From assembly GCA_036250195.1 (NCBI GenBank), contig JAVHZZ010000007.1:159168399-159232398 (forward strand): a stretch of DNA of 64,000 bases. The letters run 5' to 3'. The stretch's first letter is position 1. Each line of letters starts with the position of its first letter. The position numbers and the translations under genes are program-made. Of the stretch, positions 33,201-47,238 are shown one piece after another. A model generated the notes under the pieces. The model was not told where the DNA came from and did not search any database. It saw only the letters and a program-made list of their open reading frames with translations. This stretch comes from Mixophyes australis. Lineage: Eukaryota; Chordata; Amphibia; Anura; Limnodynastidae.

Positions 33201-34859
33201 GGATAATATAAGAGTGCACATGTGGATGAATAATACAAGAGTGCACAGGTGGAGGGATAATACAAGAGTGCACAGGTGGGTGGATAATACAAGAGTGCAC
33301 AGGTGGGTGGATAATACAAGAGTGCACAGGTGGATAGATAATACAAGAGTGCACAGGTGGATGGATAATACAAGAGTGCACAGGTGGATAGATAATAGAA
33401 GCATGCACAGGTGGATGGATAATACAAGAGTGCACAGGTGGATGGATAATACAAGAGTGCACAGGTGGATAGATAATACAAGAGTGCACAGGTGGATGGA
33501 TAATACAAGAGTGCACATAATACAAGAATGCACAGGTGGAGGGATAATACAAGAGTGCACAGGTGGAGGGATAATACAAGAGTGCACAGGTGGGTGGATA
33601 ATACAAGAGTGCACAGGTGGATGGATAATACAAGAGTGCACAGGATGAGGGATAATACAAGAGTGCACAGGTGGAGGGATAATACAAGAGTGCACAGGTG
33701 GAGGGATAATACAAGAGTGCACAGGTGGATAGATAATACAAGAGTGCACAGGTGGATAGATAATACAAGAGTGCACAGGTGGAGGGATAATACAAGAGTG
33801 CACAGGTGGAGGGATAATACAAGAGTGCACAGGTGGAGTGATAATACAAGAGTGCACAGGTGGAGGGATAATACAAGAGTGCACAGGTGGAGGGATAATA
33901 CAAGAGTGCACAGGTGGGTGGATAATATAAAAGTGCACATGTGGATGGATAATACAAGAGTGCACAGGTGGATGGATAATACAAGAGTGCACAGGTGGAT
34001 GGATAATACAAGAGTGCACAGGTGGAGGGATAATACAAGCATTCACAGGTGGATGGATAATACAAGAGTGCACAGGTGGAGGGATAATACAATAGTGCAC
34101 AGGTGGAGGGATAATACAAGAGTGCACAGGTGGAGGGATAATACAAGAGTGCACAGGTGGATGGATAATACAAGAGTGCACAGGTGGATGGATAATACAA
34201 GAGTGCACAGCTGGATGGATAATACAAGAGTGCACAGGTGGATGGATAATACAAGAGTGCACAGGTGGATAGATAATACAAGAGTGCACAGGTGGAGGGA
34301 TAATACAAGCATGCACAGGTGGAGGGATAACACAAGAGTGCACAGGTGGGTGGATAATACAAGAGTGCACAGGTGGGTGGATAATACAAGCATGCACAGG
34401 TGGATGGATAATACAAGAGTGCACATAATACAAGAATGCACAGGTGGAGGGATAATACAAGAGTGCACAGGTGGATGGATAATACAAGAGTGCACATAAT
34501 ACAAGAATGCACAGGTGGAGGGATAATACAAGAGTGCACAGGTGGAGGGATAATACAAGAGTGCACAGGTGGAGGGATAATACAAGAGTGCACAGGTGGA
34601 GGGATAATACAAGAGTGCACAGGTGGATGGATAATACAAGAGTGCACAGGTGGAGGGATAATACAAGAGTGCACAGGTGGGTGGATAATATAAGAGTGCA
34701 CAGGTGGGTGGATAATATAAAAGTGCACTTGTGGATGGATAATACAAGAGTGCACAGGTGGATGGATAATACAAGAGTGCACAGGTGGGTGGATAATACA
34801 AGAGTGCACAGGTGGGTGGATAATACAAGAGTGCACAGGTGGATAGATAATACAAGAGT

Positions 34860-37320
34860 GCACAGGTGGATGGATAATACAAGAGTGCACAGGTGGATAG
34901 ATAATAGAAGCATGCACAGGTGGATGGATAATACAAGAGTGCACAGGTGGATGGATAATACAAGAGTGCACAGGTGGATAGATAATACAAGAGTGCACAG
35001 GTGGATGGATAATACAAGAGTGCACATAATACAAGAATGCACAGGTGGAGGGATAATACAAGAGTGCACAGGTGGAGGGATAATACAAGAGTGCACAGGT
35101 GGGTGGATAATACAAGAGTGCACAGGTGGATGGATAATACAAGAGTGCACAGGATGAGGGATAATACAAGAGTGCACAGGTGGAGGGATAATACAAGAGT
35201 GCACAGGTGGAGGGATAATACAAGAGTGCACAGGTGGATAGATAATACAAGAGTGCACAGGTGGATAGATAATACAAGAGTGCACAGGTGGAGGGATAAT
35301 ACAAGAGTGCACAGGTGGAGGGATAATACAAGAGTGCACAGGTGGAGTGATAATACAAGAGTGCACAGGTGGAGGGATAATACAAGAGTGCACAGGTGGA
35401 GGGATAATACAAGAGTGCACAGGTGGGTGGATAATATAAAAGTGCACATGTGGATGGATAATACAAGAGTGCACAGGTGGATGGATAATACAAGAGTGCA
35501 CAGGTGGGTGGATAATATAAAAGTGCACATGTGGATGGATAATACAAGAGTGCACAGGTGGGTGGATAATATAAAAGTGCACATGTGGATGGATAATACA
35601 AGAGTGCACAGGTGGATGGATAATACAAGAGTGCACAGGTGGAGGGATAATACAAGCATTCACAGGTGGATGGATAATACAAGAGTGCACAGGTGGAGGG
35701 ATAATACAATAGTGCACAGGTGGAGGGATAATACAAGAGTGCACAGGTGGAGGGATAATACAAGAGTGCACAGGTGGATGGATAATACAAGAGTGCACAG
35801 GTGGATGGATAATACAAGAGTGCACAGCTGGATGGATAATACAAGAGTGCACAGGTGGATGGATAATACAAGAGTGCACAGGTGGATAGATAATACAAGA
35901 GTGCACAGGTGGAGGGATAATACAAGCATGCACAGGTGGAGGGATAACACAAGAGTGCACAGGTGGGTGGATAATACAAGAGTGCACAGGTGGGTGGATA
36001 ATACAAGCATGCACAGGTGGATGGATAATACAAGAGTGCACATAATACAAGAATGCACAGGTGGAGGGATAATACAAGAGTGCACAGGTGGAGGGATAAT
36101 ACAAGAGTGCACAGGTGGATGGATAATACAAGCATGCACAGGTGGATGGATAATACAAGAGTGCACATAATACAAGAATGCACAGGTGGAGGGATAATAC
36201 AAGAGTGCACAGGTGGAGGGATAATACAAGAGTGCACAGGTGGAGGGATAATACAAGAGTGCACAGGTGGAGGGATAATACAAGAGTGCACAGGTGGATG
36301 GATAATACAAGAGTGCACAGGTGGAGGGATAATACAAGAGTGCACAGGTGGGTGGATAATATAAGAGTGCACAGGTGGGTGGATAATATAAAAGTGCACA
36401 TGTGGATGGATAATACAAGAGTGCACAGGTGGATGGATAATACAAGAGTGCACAGGTGGGTGGATAATATAAAAGTGCACATGTGGATGGATAATACAAG
36501 AGTGCACAGGTGGGTGGATAATATAAAAGTGCACATGTGGATGGATAATACAAGAGTGCACAGGTGGATGGATAATACAAGAGTGCACAGGTGGAGGGAT
36601 AATACAAGCATGCACAGGTGGATGGATAATATAAGAGTGCACATGTGGATGGATAATACAAGAGTGCATATGTGGATGGATAATACAAGAGTGCACAGGT
36701 GGAGGGATAATACAAGCATGCACAGGTGGATGGATAATACAAGAGTGCACAGGTGGGTGGATAATATAAGAGTGCACATGTGGATGAATAATACAAGAGT
36801 GCACAGGTGGAGGGATAATTCAAGAGTGCACAGGTGGATGGATAATACAAGAGTGCACAGGTGGAGGGATAATACAAGCATTCACAGGTGGATGGATAAT
36901 ACAAGAGTGCACAGGTGGAGGGATAATACAATAGTGCACAGGTGGAGGGATAATACAAGAGTGCACAGGTGGAGGGATAATACAAGAGTGCACAGGTGGA
37001 TGGATAATACAAGAGTGCACAGGTGGATGGATAATACAAGAGTGCACAGGTGGATGGATAATACAAGAGTGCACAGGTGGATAGATAATACAAGAGTGCA
37101 CAGGTGGAGGGATAATACAAGCATGCACAGGTGGAGGGATAACACAAGAGTGCACAGGTGGGTGGATAATACAAGAGTGCACAGGTGGGTGGATAATACA
37201 AGCATGCACAGGTGGATGGATAATACAAGAGTGCACATAATACAAGAATGCACAGGTGGAGGGATAATACAAGAGTGCACAGGTGGAGGGATAATACAAG
37301 AGTGCACAGGTGGATGGATA
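34860..37320 (+). repeat. higher-order block, copy A of a 3,180-bp repeat
   Basis: This ~2.46-kb block is repeated at 38,040-40,500, exactly 3,180 bp downstream. Because 3,180 is a multiple of the 60-base line length I could compare the two line by line. I see a single mismatch, T at 36,668 (GTGCATATG) against C in the other copy. The match breaks at the left around 34,860 and at the right around 37,327. Within it are several 17-bp deleted units, including a pair 125 bp apart near 36,047 and 36,172 (four full units plus one deleted unit). Confidence 0.9.
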
Positions 37321-38039
37321 ATACAAGCATGCACAGGTGGATGGATAATACAAGAGTGCACATAATACAAGAATGCACAGGTGGAGGGATAATACAAGAG
37401 TGCACAGGTGGAGGGATAATACAAGAGTGCACAGGTGGAGGGATAATACAAGAGTGCACAGGTGGAGGGATAATACAAGAGTGCACAGGTGGATGGATAA
37501 TACAAGAGTGCACAGGTGGAGGGATAATACAAGAGTGCACAGGTGGGTGGATAATATAAGAGTGCACAGGTGGGTGGATAATATAAAAGTGCACATGTGG
37601 ATGGATAATACAAGAGTGCACAGGTGGATGGATAATACAAGAGTGCACAGGTGGGTGGATAATACAAGAGTGCACAGGTGGGTGGATAATACAAGAGTGC
37701 ACAGGTGGATAGATAATACAAGAGTGCACAGGTGGATGGATAATACAAGAGTGCACAGGTGGATAGATAATAGAAGCATGCACAGGTGGATGGATAATAC
37801 AAGAGTGCACAGGTGGATGGATAATACAAGAGTGCACAGGTGGATAGATAATACAAGAGTGCACAGGTGGATGGATAATACAAGAGTGCACATAATACAA
37901 GAATGCACAGGTGGAGGGATAATACAAGAGTGCACAGGTGGAGGGATAATACAAGAGTGCACAGGTGGGTGGATAATACAAGAGTGCACAGGTGGATGGA
38001 TAATACAAGAGTGCACAGGATGAGGGATAATACAAGAGT

Positions 38040-40500
38040 GCACAGGTGGATGGATAATACAAGAGTGCACAGGTGGATAGATAATAGAAGCATGCACAGG
38101 TGGATGGATAATACAAGAGTGCACAGGTGGATGGATAATACAAGAGTGCACAGGTGGATAGATAATACAAGAGTGCACAGGTGGATGGATAATACAAGAG
38201 TGCACATAATACAAGAATGCACAGGTGGAGGGATAATACAAGAGTGCACAGGTGGAGGGATAATACAAGAGTGCACAGGTGGGTGGATAATACAAGAGTG
38301 CACAGGTGGATGGATAATACAAGAGTGCACAGGATGAGGGATAATACAAGAGTGCACAGGTGGAGGGATAATACAAGAGTGCACAGGTGGAGGGATAATA
38401 CAAGAGTGCACAGGTGGATAGATAATACAAGAGTGCACAGGTGGATAGATAATACAAGAGTGCACAGGTGGAGGGATAATACAAGAGTGCACAGGTGGAG
38501 GGATAATACAAGAGTGCACAGGTGGAGTGATAATACAAGAGTGCACAGGTGGAGGGATAATACAAGAGTGCACAGGTGGAGGGATAATACAAGAGTGCAC
38601 AGGTGGGTGGATAATATAAAAGTGCACATGTGGATGGATAATACAAGAGTGCACAGGTGGATGGATAATACAAGAGTGCACAGGTGGGTGGATAATATAA
38701 AAGTGCACATGTGGATGGATAATACAAGAGTGCACAGGTGGGTGGATAATATAAAAGTGCACATGTGGATGGATAATACAAGAGTGCACAGGTGGATGGA
38801 TAATACAAGAGTGCACAGGTGGAGGGATAATACAAGCATTCACAGGTGGATGGATAATACAAGAGTGCACAGGTGGAGGGATAATACAATAGTGCACAGG
38901 TGGAGGGATAATACAAGAGTGCACAGGTGGAGGGATAATACAAGAGTGCACAGGTGGATGGATAATACAAGAGTGCACAGGTGGATGGATAATACAAGAG
39001 TGCACAGCTGGATGGATAATACAAGAGTGCACAGGTGGATGGATAATACAAGAGTGCACAGGTGGATAGATAATACAAGAGTGCACAGGTGGAGGGATAA
39101 TACAAGCATGCACAGGTGGAGGGATAACACAAGAGTGCACAGGTGGGTGGATAATACAAGAGTGCACAGGTGGGTGGATAATACAAGCATGCACAGGTGG
39201 ATGGATAATACAAGAGTGCACATAATACAAGAATGCACAGGTGGAGGGATAATACAAGAGTGCACAGGTGGAGGGATAATACAAGAGTGCACAGGTGGAT
39301 GGATAATACAAGCATGCACAGGTGGATGGATAATACAAGAGTGCACATAATACAAGAATGCACAGGTGGAGGGATAATACAAGAGTGCACAGGTGGAGGG
39401 ATAATACAAGAGTGCACAGGTGGAGGGATAATACAAGAGTGCACAGGTGGAGGGATAATACAAGAGTGCACAGGTGGATGGATAATACAAGAGTGCACAG
39501 GTGGAGGGATAATACAAGAGTGCACAGGTGGGTGGATAATATAAGAGTGCACAGGTGGGTGGATAATATAAAAGTGCACATGTGGATGGATAATACAAGA
39601 GTGCACAGGTGGATGGATAATACAAGAGTGCACAGGTGGGTGGATAATATAAAAGTGCACATGTGGATGGATAATACAAGAGTGCACAGGTGGGTGGATA
39701 ATATAAAAGTGCACATGTGGATGGATAATACAAGAGTGCACAGGTGGATGGATAATACAAGAGTGCACAGGTGGAGGGATAATACAAGCATGCACAGGTG
39801 GATGGATAATATAAGAGTGCACATGTGGATGGATAATACAAGAGTGCACATGTGGATGGATAATACAAGAGTGCACAGGTGGAGGGATAATACAAGCATG
39901 CACAGGTGGATGGATAATACAAGAGTGCACAGGTGGGTGGATAATATAAGAGTGCACATGTGGATGAATAATACAAGAGTGCACAGGTGGAGGGATAATT
40001 CAAGAGTGCACAGGTGGATGGATAATACAAGAGTGCACAGGTGGAGGGATAATACAAGCATTCACAGGTGGATGGATAATACAAGAGTGCACAGGTGGAG
40101 GGATAATACAATAGTGCACAGGTGGAGGGATAATACAAGAGTGCACAGGTGGAGGGATAATACAAGAGTGCACAGGTGGATGGATAATACAAGAGTGCAC
40201 AGGTGGATGGATAATACAAGAGTGCACAGGTGGATGGATAATACAAGAGTGCACAGGTGGATAGATAATACAAGAGTGCACAGGTGGAGGGATAATACAA
40301 GCATGCACAGGTGGAGGGATAACACAAGAGTGCACAGGTGGGTGGATAATACAAGAGTGCACAGGTGGGTGGATAATACAAGCATGCACAGGTGGATGGA
40401 TAATACAAGAGTGCACATAATACAAGAATGCACAGGTGGAGGGATAATACAAGAGTGCACAGGTGGAGGGATAATACAAGAGTGCACAGGTGGATGGATA
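38040..40500 (+). repeat. higher-order block, copy B of the 3,180-bp repeat
   Basis: Near-identical to 34,860-37,320 (see that entry). A third, partly matching copy of the first ~1.15 kb starts 3,173 bp further on, near 41,390-42,520; it is homologous up to the GCATGCCCAGG variant at about 42,487, where one T/A base has become C. Confidence 0.9.
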
Positions 40501-43500
40501 ATACAAGAGTGCACAGGTGGATGGATAATACAAGAGTGCACAGGTGGATAGATAATACAAGAGTGCACAGGTGGATGGATAATACAAGAGTGCACAGGTG
40601 GATAGATAATACAAGCATGCACAGGTGGATGGATAATACAAGAGTGCACAGGTGGATGGATAATACAAAAGTGCACAGGTGGATGGATAATACAAGAGTG
40701 CACAGGTGGAGGGATAATACAAGAGTGCACAGGTGGAGGGATAATACAAGAGTGCACAGGTGGGTGGATAATACAAGAGTGCACAGGTGGATGGATAATA
40801 CAAGAGTGCACAGGATGAGGGATAATACAAGAGTGCACAGGTGGAGGGATAATACAAGAGTGCACAGGTGGAGGGATAATACAAGAGTGCACAGGTGGAT
40901 AGATAATACAAGAGTGCACAGGTGGATAGATAATACAAGAGTGCACAGGTGGAGGGATAATACAAGAGTGCACAGGTGGAGGGATAATACAAGAGTGCAC
41001 AGGTGGAGTGATAATACAAGAGTGCACAGGTGGAGGGATAATACAAGAGTGCACAGGTGGAGGGATAATACAAGAGTGCACAGGTGGGTGGATAATATAA
41101 AAGTGCACATGTGGATGGATAATACAAGAGTGCACAGGTGGATGGATAATACAAGAGTGCACAGGTGGGTGGATAATATAAAAGTGCACATGTGGATGGA
41201 TAATACAAGAGTGCACAGGTGGGTGGATAATATAAAAGTGCACATGTGGATGGATAATACAAGAGTGCACAGGTGGATGGATAATACAAGAGTGCACAGG
41301 TGGATGGATAATACAAGAGTGCACAGGTGGATAGATAATACAAGAGTGCACAGGTGGATGGATAATACAAGAGTGCACATAATACAAGAATGCACAGGTG
41401 GAGGGATAATACAAGAGTGCACAGGTGGAGGGATAATACAAGAGTGCACAGGTGGGTGGATAATACAAGAGTGCACAGGTGGATGGATAATACAAGAGTG
41501 CACAGGATGAGGGATAATACAAGAGTGCACAGGTGGAGGGATAATACAAGAGTGCACAGGTGGAGGGATAATACAAGAGTGCACAGGTGGATAGATAATA
41601 CAAGAGTGCACAGGTGGATAGATAATACAAGAGTGCACAGGTGGAGGGATAATACAAGAGTGCACAGGTGGAGGGATAATACAAGAGTGCACAGGTGGAG
41701 TGATAATACAAGAGTGCACAGGTGGAGGGATAATACAAGAGTGCACAGGTGGAGGGATAATACAAGAGTGCACAGGTGGGTGGATAATATAAAAGTGCAC
41801 ATGTGGATGGATAATACAAGAGTGCACAGGTGGATGGATAATACAAGAGTGCACAGGTGGGTGGATAATATAAAAGTGCACATGTGGATGGATAATACAA
41901 GAGTGCACAGGTGGGTGGATAATATAAAAGTGCACATGTGGATGGATAATACAAGAGTGCACAGGTGGATGGATAATACAAGAGTGCACAGGTGGAGGGA
42001 TAATACAAGCATTCACAGGTGGATGGATAATACAAGAGTGCACAGGTGGAGGGATAATACAATAGTGCACAGGTGGAGGGATAATACAAGAGTGCACAGG
42101 TGGAGGGATAATACAAGAGTGCACAGGTGGATGGATAATACAAGAGTGCACAGGTGGATGGATAATACAAGAGTGCACAGCTGGATGGATAATACAAGAG
42201 TGCACAGGTGGATGGATAATACAAGAGTGCACAGGTGGATAGATAATACAAGAGTGCACAGGTGGAGGGATAATACAAGCATGCACAGGTGGAGGGATAA
42301 CACAAGAGTGCACAGGTGGGTGGATAATACAAGAGTGCACAGGTGGGTGGATAATACAAGCATGCACAGGTGGATGGATAATACAAGAGTGCACATAATA
42401 CAAGAATGCACAGGTGGAGGGATAATACAAGAGTGCACAGGTGGAGGGATAATACAAGAGTGCACAGGTGGATGGATAATACAAGCATGCCCAGGTGGAT
42501 GGATAATACAAGAGTGCACATAATACAAGAATGCACAGGTGGAGGGATAATACAAGAGTGCACAGGTGGAGGGATAATACAAGAGTGCACAGGTGAAGGG
42601 ATAATACAAGAGTGCACAGGTGGAGGGATAATACAAGAGTGCACAGGTGGATGGATAATACAAGAGTGCACAGGTGGAGGGATAATACAAGAGTGCACAG
42701 GTGGGTGGATAATATAAGAGTGCACAGGTGGGTGGATAATATAAAAGTGCACATGTGGATGGATAATACAAGAGTGCACAGGTGGATGGATAATACAAGA
42801 GTGCACAGGTGGGTGGATAATATAAAAGTGCACATGTGGATGGATAATACAAGAGTGCACAGGTGGGTGGATAATATAAAAGTGCACATGTGGATGGATA
42901 ATACAAGAGTGCACAGGTGGATGGATAATACAAGAGTGCACAGGTGGAGGGATAATACAAGCATGCACAGGTGGATGGATAATATAAGAGTGCACATGTG
43001 GATGGATAATACAAGAGTGCACATGTGGATGGATAATACAAGAGTGCACAGGTGGAGGGATAATACAAGCATGCACAGGTGGATGGATAATACAAGAGTG
43101 CACAGGTGGGTGGATAATATAAGAGTGCACATGTGGATGAATAATACAAGAGTGCACAGGTGGAGGGATAATTCAAGAGTGCACAGGTGGAGGGATAATA
43201 CAAGCATTCACAGGTGGATGGATAATACAAGAGTGCACAGGTGGAGGGATAATACAATAGTGCACAGGTGGAGGGATAATACAAGAGTGCACAGGTGGAG
43301 GGATAATACAAGAGTGCACAGGTGGATGGATAATACAAGAGTGCACAGGTGGATGGATAATACAAGAGTGCACAGGTGGATGGATAATACAAGAGTGCAC
43401 AGGTGGATAGATAATACAAGAGTGCACAGGTGGAGGGATAATACAAGCATGCACAGGTGGAGGGATAACACAAGAGTGCACAGGTGGGTGGATAATACAA

Positions 43501-43573
43501 GAGTGCACAGGTGGGTGGATAATACAAGCATGCACAGGTGGATGGATAATACAAGAGTGCACATAATACAAGA

Positions 43574-44470
43574 ATGCACAGGTGGAGGGATAATACAAGA
43601 GTGCACAGGTGGAGGGATAATACAAGAGTGCACAGGTGGATGGATAATACAAGAGTGCACAGGTGGATGGATAATACAAGAGTGCACAGGTGGATAGATA
43701 ATACAAGAGTGCACAGGTGGATGGATAATACAAGAGTGCACAGGTGGATAGATAATACAAGCATGCACAGGTGGATGGATAATACAAGAGTGCACAGGTG
43801 GATGGATAATACAAAAGTGCACAGGTGGATGGATAATACAAGAGTGCACAGGTGGAGGGATAATACAAGAGTGCACAGGTGGAGGGATAATACAAGAGTG
43901 CACAGGTGGAGGGATAATACAAGAGTGCACAGGTGGAGGGATAATACAAGAGTGCACAGGTGGAGGGATAATACAAGAGTGCACAGGTGGAGGGATAATA
44001 CAAGAGTGCACAGGTGGAGGGATAATACAAGAGTGCACAGCTGGATGGATAATACAAGAGTGCACAGGTGGATAGATAATACAAGAGTGCACAGGTGGAT
44101 AGATAATACAAGCATGCACAGGTGGATGGATAATACAAGAGTGCACAGGTGGAGGGATAATACAAGAGTGCACAGGTGGAGGGATAATACAAGAGTGCAC
44201 AGGTGGATGGATAATACAAGAGTGCACAGGTGGAGGGATAATACAAGCATGCACAGGTGGAGGGATAACACAAGAGTGCACAGGTGGGTGGATAATACAA
44301 GAGTGCACAGGTGGGTGGATAATACAAGCATGCACAGGTGGATGGATAATACAAGAGTGCACATAATACAAGAATGCACAGGTGGAGGGATAATACAAGA
44401 GTGCACAGGTGGAGGGATAATACAAGAGTGCACAGGTGGATGGATAATACAAGAGTGCACAGGTGGATAG
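43574..44470 (+). repeat. higher-order block, copy A of a 2,768-bp repeat
   Basis: This ~0.9-kb stretch has the same order of unit variants as 46,342-47,238, offset 2,768 bp, which equals 100 full units plus four 17-bp units. Four deleted units do lie between the two starts (about 43,564, 44,364, 45,191 and 45,316), so the spacing is fully accounted for. Both copies share the otherwise infrequent AATACAAAAGTGC unit and a run of seven AGG-triplet units followed by CAGCTGG. Confidence 0.85.
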
Positions 44471-46341
44471 ATAATACAAGCATGCACAGGTGGATGGATA
44501 ATACAAGAGTGCACAGGTGGATGGATAATACAAGAGTGCACAGGTGGAGGGATAATACAAGAGTGCACAGGTGGAGGGATAATACAAGAGTGCACAGGTG
44601 GAGGGATAATACAAGAGTGCACAGGTGGAGGGATAATACAAGAGTGCACAGGTGGAGGGATAATACAAGAGTGCACAGGTGGAGGGATAATACAAGAGTG
44701 CACTGGTGGAGGGATAATACAAGAGTGCACAGGTGGGTGGATAATACAAGAGTGCACAGGTGGGTGGATAATACAAGAGTGCACAGGTGGATGGATAATA
44801 CAAGAGTGCACAGGTGGAGGGATAATACAAGAGTGCACAGGTGGAGGGATAATACAAGAGTGCACAGGTGGAGGGATAATACAAGAGTGCACAGGTGGAT
44901 AGATAATACAAGAGTGCACAGGTGGAGGGATAATACAAGAGTGCACAGGTGGATGGATAATACAAGAGTGCACAGCTGGATGGATAATACAAGAGTGCAC
45001 AGGTGGATGGATAATACAAGAGTGCACAGGTGGATAGATAATACAAGAGTGCACAGGTGGAGGGATAATACAAGCATGCACAGGTGGAGGGATAACACAA
45101 GAGTGCACAGGTGGGTGGATAATACAAGAGTGCACAGGTGGGTGGATAATACAAGCATGCACAGGTGGATGGATAATACAAGAGTGCACATAATACAAGA
45201 ATGCACAGGTGGAGGGATAATACAAGAGTGCACAGGTGGAGGGATAATACAAGAGTGCACAGGTGGATGGATAATACAAGCATGCACAGGTGGATGGATA
45301 ATACAAGAGTGCACATAATACAAGAATGCACAGGTGGAGGGATAATACAAGAGTGCACAGGTGGAGGGATAATACAAGAGTGCACAGGTGGAGGGATAAT
45401 ACAAGAGTGCACAGGTGGAGGGATAATACAAGAGTGCACAGGTGGATGGATAATACAAGAGTGCACAGGTGGAGGGATAATACAAGAGTGCACAGGTGGG
45501 TGGATAATATAAGAGTGCACAGGTGGGTGGATAATATAAAAGTGCACATGTGGATGGATAATACAAGAGTGCACAGGTGGATGGATAATACAAGAGTGCA
45601 CAGGTGGGTGGATAATATAAAAGTGCACATGTGGATGGATAATACAAGAGTGCACAGGTGGATGGATAATACAAGAGTGCACAGGTGGAGGGATAATACA
45701 AGCATGCACAGGTGGATGGATAATATAAGAGTGCACATGTGGATGGATAATACAAGAGTGCACATGTGGATGGATAATACAAGAGTGCACAGGTGGAGGG
45801 ATAATACAAGCATGCACAGGTGGATGGATAATACAAGAGTGCACAGGTGGGTGGATAATATAAGAGTGCACATGTGGATGAATAATACAAGAGTGCACAG
45901 GTGGAGGGATAATTCAAGAGTGCACAGGTGGATGGATAATACAAGAGTGCACAGGTGGAGGGATAATACAAGCATTCACAGGTGGATGGATAATACAAGA
46001 GTGCACAGGTGGAGGGATAATACAATAGTGCACAGGTGGAGGGATAATACAAGAGTGCACAGGTGGAGGGATAATACAAGAGTGCACAGGTGGATGGATA
46101 ATACAAGAGTGCACAGGTGGATGGATAATACAAGAGTGCACAGGTGGATGGATAATACAAGAGTGCACAGGTGGATAGATAATACAAGAGTGCACAGGTG
46201 GAGGGATAATACAAGCATGCACAGGTGGAGGGATAACACAAGAGTGCACAGGTGGGTGGATAATACAAGAGTGCACAGGTGGGTGGATAATACAAGCATG
46301 CACAGGTGGATGGATAATACAAGAGTGCACATAATACAAGA

Positions 46342-47238
46342 ATGCACAGGTGGAGGGATAATACAAGAGTGCACAGGTGGAGGGATAATACAAGAGTGCA
46401 CAGGTGGATGGATAATACAAGAGTGCACAGGTGGATGGATAATACAAGAGTGCACAGGTGGATAGATAATACAAGAGTGCACAGGTGGATGGATAATACA
46501 AGAGTGCACAGGTGGATAGATAATACAAGCATGCACAGGTGGATGGATAATACAAGAGTGCACAGGTGGATGGATAATACAAAAGTGCACAGGTGGATGG
46601 ATAATACAAGAGTGCACAGGTGGAGGGATAATACAAGAGTGCACAGGTGGAGGGATAATACAAGAGTGCACAGGTGGAGGGATAATACAAGAGTGCACAG
46701 GTGGAGGGATAATACAAGAGTGCACAGGTGGAGGGATAATACAAGAGTGCACAGGTGGAGGGATAATACAAGAGTGCACAGGTGGAGGGATAATACAAGA
46801 GTGCACAGCTGGATGGATAATACAAGAGTGCACAGGTGGATAGATAATACAAGAGTGCACAGGTGGATAGATAATACAAGCATGCACAGGTGGATGGATA
46901 ATACAAGAGTGCACAGGTGGAGGGATAATACAAGAGTGCACAGGTGGAGGGATAATACAAGAGTGCACAGGTGGATGGATAATACAAGAGTGCACAGGTG
47001 GAGGGATAATACAAGCATGCACAGGTGGAGGGATAACACAAGAGTGCACAGGTGGGTGGATAATACAAGAGTGCACAGGTGGGTGGATAATACAAGCATG
47101 CACAGGTGGATGGATAATACAAGAGTGCACATAATACAAGAATGCACAGGTGGAGGGATAATACAAGAGTGCACAGGTGGAGGGATAATACAAGAGTGCA
47201 CAGGTGGATGGATAATACAAGAGTGCACAGGTGGATAG
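46342..47238 (+). repeat. higher-order block, copy B of the 2,768-bp repeat
   Basis: Matches 43,574-44,470 in unit-variant order. Downstream, a small change (AAGCGTGCAC at about 47,248 in place of AAGCATGCAC) distinguishes the following units. Confidence 0.85.
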
